DNA of 64,000 bases from Scalesia atractyloides (lineage: Eukaryota > Streptophyta > Magnoliopsida > Asterales > Asteraceae). Shown piece after piece: positions 57,341 to 64,000 of the stretch; position 1 is the stretch's first letter; each line of letters opens with the position of its first letter. A program made the translations under genes and the position numbers. The notes beneath the pieces are model-generated. The model was given only the letters and a program-made list of their open reading frames with translations, searched no databases and was not told the origin of the DNA. The DNA is taken from contig CAMTDV010000027.1 in the NCBI GenBank assembly GCA_947069175.1, positions 42,855,369-42,919,368 of the forward strand. Direction: 5' to 3'.

Positions 57341-57412
57341 TAGTCACGTAGCTCAGTTGGTAGAGCTGTGTGCACGCGTACGGGAGGTCACGAGTTCGAA
57401 CCTCACTCAGCG
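57341..57412 (+). repeat. tRNA-like module with canonical A and B boxes, in LTR
   Basis: TAGCTCAGTTGG (57349-57360) is a canonical A box followed by TAGAGC closing a D-stem. GTTCGAACC (57394-57402) is a canonical B box. The anticodon stem and two T-stem pairs do not form, so this is a pseudo-tRNA and not an expressed tRNA gene. Second copy at 63507-63578. Confidence 0.8.
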
Positions 57413-57424
57413 CAAACAAACACA

Positions 57425-57490
57425 AGGTCCGAACCGGTCAACAGTCAAACGGTCAACTGGTCAACGGTCAACTGGTCAAAAAGTCAAAAA
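57425..57490 (+). repeat. GGTCAAC-type short tandem repeat
   Basis: Six imperfect units of CGGTCAACTGGTCAA. The copy at 63596-63660 in the other LTR has an extra unit. Confidence 0.8.
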
Positions 57491-57928
57491 ATTTTATTTT
57501 CTTTTATTTATTTATTTTATTTAAAAATCAATTAAAAATACTTAAAAATAATATTTTTAAAGTTAGAAAATTTCCTTGAAGTCACAAAAATAAACCGAAC
57601 AATCCCATTAAGAACACTAATTAAAAATACTATTCTCAAATAAAAGTTTATTTATTTATCGAACTATTATGTTATTATTTAGGTTAGTTCCCTTGCCGAT
57701 TAAATCCGAATTCGTGCGCATTCATCATCAATCCAAGAAACGCACCCACTGTGAGTGAATTCTTACAAATTCCCCTTTTTATTCATGTTTTGGGGTGTAT
57801 CATGTGTCGCTTAAACTAATTCGCTTATTCAAACTCGTGCTATACCATATTATGATCTAAACTTAGAATGTAAATATTGTTTGTTGTTATGTATTACATA
57901 TTGTCAAGTTGTATGCCAATTATTTCTT

Positions 57929-58088
57929 AGGCCCATCAGTTCCTCGTGGGAGACGAGTTGAACAACGCGTGCCATAAAACTCATTCATTAGGCCCATCAG
58001 TTCGTAGAACAACGCGTGCCTCAAAACTCATTCATTAGGCCCATCAGTTCCTCGTGTGGGACGAGTTGAACAACGCGTGCCTCAAAAC
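57929..58088 (+). repeat. Three-copy tandem repeat, 47-61 bp
   Basis: Units begin AGGCCCATCAGTTC at 57929, 57990 and 58037 and contain GAACAACGCGTGCC. The middle unit lacks the CTCGTGGGACGAGTT palindrome-like piece present in the others. Confidence 0.9.
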
Positions 58089-58502
58089 AATCAATTGTTG
58101 TATGTGTGTGCAATATTTAATATTATGTGTATTGTGAATAAATTTACATCTACATTTACTCATATGTGGTTATGCACTTTATTTTATAATCAATACAATA
58201 AACACGTTTAAATGTTTTTCATAGGATTCACTCGCCAATTTTTTGTTGACCCAAAAACCATTTTTACACATGATACAGGTGGACAGGATGAAGCAAGGAA
58301 CACATAGGAAAGTGTCTTAGAAGAAAAATAATGAAGTCTAGAAAGATGTATAGAACATGTTGCACTTGTATGATTTGATTGTATGATCTTCTTTAAAATT
58401 GTAATAATAAATATGAAACATTATAATAAATGTCATGAGCTTTGATGAAAACCCAATCATGCCCCGATCACCTTTTCCGTTGCGGGTCGGGGTGTGACAG
58501 AT

Positions 58503-58514
58503 TGGTATCAGAGC
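58503..58514 (+). promoter_or_regulatory. Primer-binding site, initiator tRNA-Met type
   Basis: TGGTATCAGAGC, exact, three bases after the LTR end TGTGACA. The following 830 bp to gag are leader with no gene. Confidence 0.93.
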
Positions 58515-59346
58515 TTTTGACTATAGGGATATAGGATAGGTTATTAGACCCTTAGAGCCTATACTATAGTTGATTAGATTTTAATTGTTTATGTGGTTAC
58601 ATGCAAACTCATGATGTTTATTTCTTTCATATTTATTACATACACAAATGCATGCAAACACTTCCAATATTACATTTTGTGATACATAATAAATTATACT
58701 TACAGTCAAACATACATACTTACATACATATTCATCATACATATTTCAATGTTCACATATTCAAATCATCTTCATACTTCCGTTATTCAAGATTTTGTCG
58801 CATTTTTTCATTTTTCAAAATCTCATCAAACTAAGTTCTACGACGGGCATGTAGTAACTGTAAGGGTGCAAGTACCGGTAGTCGGAACGTCCTGTCTAGG
58901 TTGGCATTCGTATAAATCCAATATAACGGACCAGTTTGCCTACCTGGGGACTAACGATGAGAGTACGAAGGACCTATTAGGCCAAAGCATGCCACACCAA
59001 ACGTCGTTCGAACTAACCCCACTTTGAGGTGTCACCGTGTCCACACCTGGATACATTCTGAATATCATACGTTACATACATATTTCTCGATTTTCTCCGG
59101 GTTTTAGTGTACGTAACCAGGCTAACACATGCGAACCATATGAAAAACCCGGTAATCATGGGGGCCCACATGATTACGAAGGTGAAGTATGGCGGCATGC
59201 AAGGCCCAATTACGAGCAAAGCCCAAGACATCCTATGGATGTAATAGATTTATTATTCTATATTTATTTTATGAATGTTCATTCCTAAATACGACACATG
59301 ACCCCTAAAACGTCCAACTCATACTCTTGATATGTATTCCTTGTAG

Positions 59347-60640
59347 ATGTCTTCTAACCCCGCTCGTAGGAAGATGAGATCAGGAAAAGCCCGCGAGCGC
59401 ATGGCAGCCCAAATCGCTCAACAAATGGCTGCCGTAATACCCAACATTGTAGTTCAAGTTCAACAAGCCCTTACCACTAATCCCGTCAATCAAGAAGATC
59501 AAAATGTTGTCAACCCTCCCCAATTACCACTAAATGCACCTTCAAGCATTTCAAATCCTGCGACCCTCCAAAATACGAAGGGACTGAAGGTGTCACCGCT
59601 CTCCTCCATTGGTTTGAAGAAATGGAAAACACTTTTCTAAATTGCGATTGCCCCGATGATCGCAAAGTGCGATATGCTACTGGTCGTTTACTCGGAATAG
59701 CACTTACATGGTGGAATACAGAGAAGGCCAAACGAGGTGTTGAAGATGCTATGACTTTGACCTGGGAAGAGTTGAAGGAAATCATGACAAGACGGTTTTG
59801 TCCAAGAAGCGAAATCAAGAAATTGGAGGATGAGTTCTATTCTTTGAAACAAAAGGAAGGCGACCACACCACATACAACAAGAGATTCCTCGAGTTAAAT
59901 CAAATGGTTCCCAACTTGTTCACTCCTCTTTACCGTTTGATCGAGCACTACATTCGAGGTCTTCCTTCAAAAATTCAAGACTCTGTAATAAGTACCACAG
60001 CTGCAACTTTGGAAGCAGCAATGGAGTTAGCTACAGAGCTCACCGAGAACCGCATACGAAATAAGGACTTCAAGGAGGAGAAGAAGAAGGATAAAGCATC
60101 AACTGAAACCTCAAACTCCACCCAAACCAAATCCCCTTCTCAACCCATTTCTAAGAGAAAATGAGATGGGCAACTTTTCGCTGTCACCCAACGCAATCAA
60201 CCAACTTCACAAGCCATACCCCTCCAAGCTATCCCAATCACTCAAGTAGCACCCAACTCAACTTACCCAAATAAGAAACCTTACTTTGGACCTCACCCTC
60301 AATGCAACACCTGTTTTTATCACCATCCATTTACCTTACCTTGTCGACTATGTGCGAATTGTGGACGCTATGGTCATTTGAGCAAGGTTTGCCGCACCTC
60401 TCAAAACCAAACCTCACCCCCTACTCAAAACATGATCCAAACATATCAACAACCCCAACACCCATGTTTCCTTATGTTCGAGCTTGTTTTAATTGTGGCG
60501 ACCCTACCCACTTTAGAAACACGTGCCCTCGATTGGTTAACATTATAAACGCCCAAGCTCAAGCAAACCCAGTTAACCAAGCAAATCAAGAAACCTAACA
60601 ACTTGGCCACCAGTAAGAGGAAGAGTTTACAACATCAACG
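59347..60640 (+). pseudogene. Gypsy gag with three zinc-knuckle-like motifs
   Basis: Starts MSSNPARRKMRSGKARERM after an 830-bp leader, with a helical Q-rich segment (IAQQMAAVIPNIVVQVQQAL). A frame change near 59555 leads to DPPKYEGTEGVTALLHWFEE, and then MENTFLNCDCPDDRKVRYAT, GIALTWWNTEKAKRG, FCPRSEIKKLEDEFYSLKQK and YIRGLPSKIQDSVI, a clear retrotrans_gag core (PF03732). The chain stops with TGA at 60162-60164 (probably from CGA). Beyond it, knuckles CANCGRYGHLSKVC and CFNCGDPTHFRNTC are preceded by a cysteine/histidine cluster CNTCFYHHPF. No protease follows. Two lesions (one frameshift, one stop) make it just short of intact; related copies elsewhere may be open. Confidence 0.88.
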
Positions 60641-60829
60641 CAAATCCTGTTGAAGATAATGACGGCCCAAACGAACCATCCAACTAGTTTCTTCACCAAA
60701 AATCAAGAATTCAACTCCAACCGCTTAGTTTTTATGTTTTATTTATGTTTATCTCAATCTTCACGTATCTCATTTATAAATTGGAAATTGTATCCAAGAA
60801 TCTTAATGCGAATTACTATCTCAGTTTTG

Positions 60830-61590
60830 TTTTATACTCATTGATTTAACATTCATATCATCAGACATCTCGACGTACCTCGATCTCATCATTTAAATAA
60901 GTTGGGTTGTGTCTCACTTTTACATAGACTAACCCCTTCATCATAACAAACGAGAGAGGTACCGTCATCATTCAAACATGTATACTTTCAGAATTTAGAC
61001 TCAAGCTTTGGTTATTGTGTTTGTTTATGTTTTAGAGTCACATAGAACTAATCATAACTTACTGATAAAACAATGAAAATTTGACAAGAATATGGTGGAT
61101 ACGTCGCTGGTACTTCCTATATATAAGTATTCTTGCCAAAGGATCAGAGGCATTGTCAGGCGGTTATGAGAAGTTCCATGTAGGATTTAGTAATGTCTTG
61201 GTTGAAGTTTGTTTTATACTCACTGATTTAGCATTCATATCATCATACATCTGAACGTATTTCAATCTCATCATTCAAAGAAGTTGGGTTGTGTCTCACT
61301 TCTACATAGACTAACCTCTTCATTATAACAAACGAGAGAGGTACTGTCATCATTCAAACATGTATACTTTCAGAATTAAGACTCAAGTTTTGGTTGTTGT
61401 GTTTAGAGTCACATAGAACTAATCATAATTTACTGATAAAGCCAATGAAAATTTGACAAGAATATGGTGGATACGCCCCTGGTACTTCCTATATATAAGT
61501 ATTCTTGTCAAAGGATCAGAGGCATTGTCAGGCGGTTATGAGAGGTTCCATGTAGGTTTTAGTAGTAGAAGTTTTGTTTTAGGATATAAC
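60830..61590 (+). repeat. Two-copy tandem repeat, about 382 bp, replacing pol
   Basis: The block from GTTTTATACTCATTGATTTA (about 60830) recurs from about 61211. Shared words include AAGTTGGGTTGTGTCTCACTT, AACGAGAGAGGTAC and GGTGGATACG. The copies are clearly diverged. No coding sequence resembling RT or integrase was seen in 60641-61857. A PPT-like AAAAGTAGGGGATA precedes the 3' LTR. Confidence 0.85.
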
Positions 61591-61857
61591 CTTATCTTTC
61601 CAAACGTATCAAAACTCTTGCGCATGAAATCATACTTAGTGAATCAACTCTGTTTATCAATATTCTTTACCGTAGGCATCAAAAAGCGATTCCTGTAGCA
61701 GGGTACTCAACCCTTACAAGGAACGTTACCGCCTCAAACAAAAATTAAACTCTTACCCCCTTCTGAGTATGTAATTGTCAAATTAAAACACCATCCTTTT
61801 GAGTCAAACATGCCACTACTTAAATTTCGGGACGAAATTTCTAAAAGTAGGGGATAC

Positions 61858-64000
61858 CGTAACATCCGTCAAAAACCGGGTTATCCAAACCCACTTCGTT
61901 TATTAAACCGAATAATCAGTTATAAAATTTGTTGCGTATATATTGTTTATTTTAGTTTTAAACGATACGTAATTAATAAACATTTTAAAATTTAAAATTT
62001 ATAAATGAAAATTTGTAATAAACAATGAATAAAAAAAATATAAGGAGACGCCGGGTTTCGAACCCGGGTCACCCGCCTCCATCACATACACATAAACCGT
62101 TCGGCTGCCGAGCCTCATTCGGTTTATTTTAGATCTATTAATATATGTATACGCATTTCAATTAAGAGAAGTCTCAAAAAGAAAGCCGCCCAAAAGATTC
62201 AGCAATTACGAATTTAACAAAAAGGTGGAACGCGCATACAGTCATCCGTTACTGAATCATGTATTAAGTCGATTTCAGTTATCAATTATACCATGAATCA
62301 AAGAAGATCAGTATTTTGAAACCGAAATCATTAAAGAAAAAATGAATGAAGCCGAAAACATTTAAAGATGAAACCGATTACAAATCATTCGATCTGCAAA
62401 TACTGAAACGTCTCGAGCTTTCTGTTCAAACACTTTATTGCCGGAATTGCTTGGTAGTCACCAGAAAATATCACCGGAAAAACCGAAATCGTGGTGAATC
62501 ACATCACCTGTAAATACAGGGCTAAACTCCTCAATCCAACCTGTTCAATCTCTCAAACTCTCTCTCAACACTCTCGCTAACCTCTCTGCAAGTCCCAATT
62601 CAGCAAGAAATACATTGCCGGAATTCTCTGCAAGTCGCCGGAAAACCGAACCCATTTCATCTCTGTTGCCTTACTTTAAAAACAGGACATCTAGAGCTCA
62701 TACCAAAGTCACCCACACTCACCTCAAACTTCCTGAAGATCCTCTGCCGCAAGTTACACGTCGCCGGAATAACCTGCTGTCATCGGAATCTCGCCGGAGA
62801 AACAGGGGATCCCTGTTCGGTATATCTTTCACCTAATCCCTTTCATTTTTATTAACTCCATGTGTAGATTATTTAAAATTTACTAAAGGAATTGATTTAT
62901 GTATCGAAACAGTCGGGATTGGGAGTTCTGGGTTGTTTAAGAAAGAAGATGAAGTTTAGGTTGTATATATATTTAATATAAATCGGGTTATATCTCGGGT
63001 TAGACACACAGTCCAGCGGTGGACTGTGTGCATTTGAAACATAGAGATACCGAGTTCGATTCTGTCCTTTTCTGATTCGTCACAATATTCAAACCTTTTT
63101 ATAAAACCCAAATACGAAACCTTTCAGTTAGTACATAAGATTAATAAAAACAAGTGTTTTAACCAGGTTAGACACACAGTCCAGCGGTGGACTGTGTGCG
63201 ATTATCAAGCATACGTCCCGAGTTCGAGTTCTCTTTGTGTTCCGATCCACTGAAATAATATACCCTTTTATATAAAAGTCAAATCCTGAAACATGTAATA
63301 AGTGTATAAGTATAATAAAAACCGGAATAATAACCAAGTTAGACACACAGTCCAGTGGTGGACTGTGTGCAAAAACATTAAGCACGTCGCGGTTTCGAGT
63401 CCAGGTTTCCGCACCGGTTCTGGCAATTATCAAGTTTTTAAATAAGGACAGAAATGAATAATCTAATTTGTATATATATATAATTAAAAACAGAAATATT
63501 TCGGGTTAGTCACGTAGCTCAGTTGGTAGAGCTGTGTGCACGCGTACGGGAGGTCACGAGTTCGAACCTCACTCAGCGCAAACAAACACAAGGTCCGAAC
63601 CGGTCAACAGTCAAACGGTCAACGGTCAACTGGTCAACGGTCAACTGGTCAAAAAGTCAAAAAATTTTATTTTCTTTTATTTATTTATTTTATTTAAAAA
63701 TCAATTAAAAATACTTAAAAATAATATTTTTAAAGTTAGAAAATTTCCTTGAAGTCACAAAAATAAACCGAACAATCCCATTAAGAACACTAATTAAAAA
63801 TACTATTCTCAAATAAAAGTTTATTTATTTATCGAACTATTATGTTATTATTTAGGTTAGTTCCCTTGCCGATTAAATCCGAATTCGTGCGCATTCATCA
63901 TCAATCCAAGAAACGCACCCACTGTGAGTGAATTCTTACAAATTCCCCTTTTTATTCATGTTTTGGGGTGTATCATGTGTCGCTTAAACTAATTCGCTTA
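61858..64000 (+). repeat. 3' LTR of the gag-only element, truncated by window edge
   Basis: Starts CGTAACATCCGTC (first base T changed to C relative to the 5' LTR) and follows the 5' LTR closely to the window end, including all five tRNA-like modules. About 670 bp remain outside the window. Confidence 0.9.

Larger units (their letters stand above)
55688..58499 (+). repeat. 5' LTR (2.8 kb) of the gag-only element
   Basis: TGTAACATCCGTC...GGGGTGTGACA. It contains five tRNA-like modules, a TCAACGG-type short repeat and a 60-bp tandem repeat (listed separately). A 61-62 codon open frame at the start is not a gene. Confidence 0.9.
43529..64000 (+). mobile_element. SIRE-like copia element with accessory ORF, interrupted at 55688, right end outside window
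   Basis: 5' LTR, exact PBS, gag, protease, integrase, RT, RNase H and a further ORF follow in Ty1/copia order on the plus strand. At 55687/55688 the accessory ORF is cut by the LTR of another element, whose second LTR runs off the window. The 3' part and 3' LTR of this element should therefore lie beyond position 64000. It belongs to the same LTR family as the minus element at 20666-38774. The order pol, then extra ORF, fits the SIRE/Maximus lineage. Confidence 0.85.
55688..64000 (+). mobile_element. Gag-only gypsy-type element (TR-GAG-like), right end outside window
   Basis: Two copies of a long LTR (55688-58499, and 61858 to the window edge) flank a 3.36 kb interior with PBS and gag but no protease, RT or integrase. 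Left TSD candidate: ATAAT (55683-55687). By eye the LTRs differ at about ten sites over their first 600 bp, mostly transitions, so the insertion is young. Non-autonomous gag-only elements are known in plants as TR-GAG. The gag type points to a Tekay-like chromovirus relative. Confidence 0.85.

Noticed and set aside
57341..57412. Functional tRNA gene
   Set aside because: A and B boxes are canonical, but the anticodon stem and part of the T stem do not pair, and the sequence is repeated inside an LTR pair; treated as tRNA-like only.
1..64000. CRISPR array, operon, phage or other prokaryotic system
   Set aside because: No prokaryotic gene organisation; all recognisable coding sequence is plant transposon-derived.

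Overview
The window is plant nuclear DNA made almost entirely of transposable elements; I find no host gene, no CRISPR array and nothing bacterial. The elements include Ty1/copia of the SIRE/Maximus type, Ty3/gypsy of the Athila and chromovirus (Tekay-like) types, and a CACTA DNA transposon, with a probable SINE and microsatellites. A flowering plant is certain. A daisy-family (Asteraceae) genome is my best guess, because the long SIRE-like elements carry an extra protein after pol that I recall from Asteraceae assemblies; I cannot verify this here.

Layout. 1-4977: CACTA element with its left tip outside the window, holding two broken transposase-type genes, a long fold-back hairpin and clustered subterminal repeats. 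4978-9900: AT-rich repeats, a SINE-like unit, then a degraded copia gag with PBS and probable LTR (minus). 9925-11480: gypsy gag-protease remnant (minus), followed by a (TA)n array. 11912-20017: copia element (minus) with a perfect GAGAT target-site duplication (TSD); its 5' LTR is fused directly into gag by a deletion.

20666-38774: second SIRE-like element (minus, TSD GTAAC/ATAAC). Everything between its 5' LTR and its accessory ORF has been deleted. Nested inside it, with perfect ACGAC TSDs, is an Athila-type element at 21199-36214. That element is split within its integrase by a smaller Athila copy on the plus strand (26654-28778, TSD GATAT). The large Athila insertion is abnormal: both outer ends are U3 (5') LTR ends, with an inverted LTR piece on the left.

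38775-43193: AT-rich sequence, then a gypsy-like gag/PBS/LTR unit (minus). 43529 to the window edge: a third SIRE-like element (plus) with 5' LTR, PBS, gag, protease, integrase, reverse transcriptase, RNase H and accessory ORF. It is interrupted at 55688 by a gypsy-type element that appears to encode only gag and has 2.8 kb LTRs (55688-58499; second copy from 61858 to beyond 64000). Those LTRs carry five tRNA-like modules.

All coding regions carry stops, frameshifts or deletions, so no element looks autonomous. The best candidates for something new are the U3-to-U3 Athila insertion with its junction in a palindrome, the tRNA-like array in the gag-only element's LTR, the CTCGTACGAG motif field of the SIRE family, and the uncharacterised accessory protein of that family.
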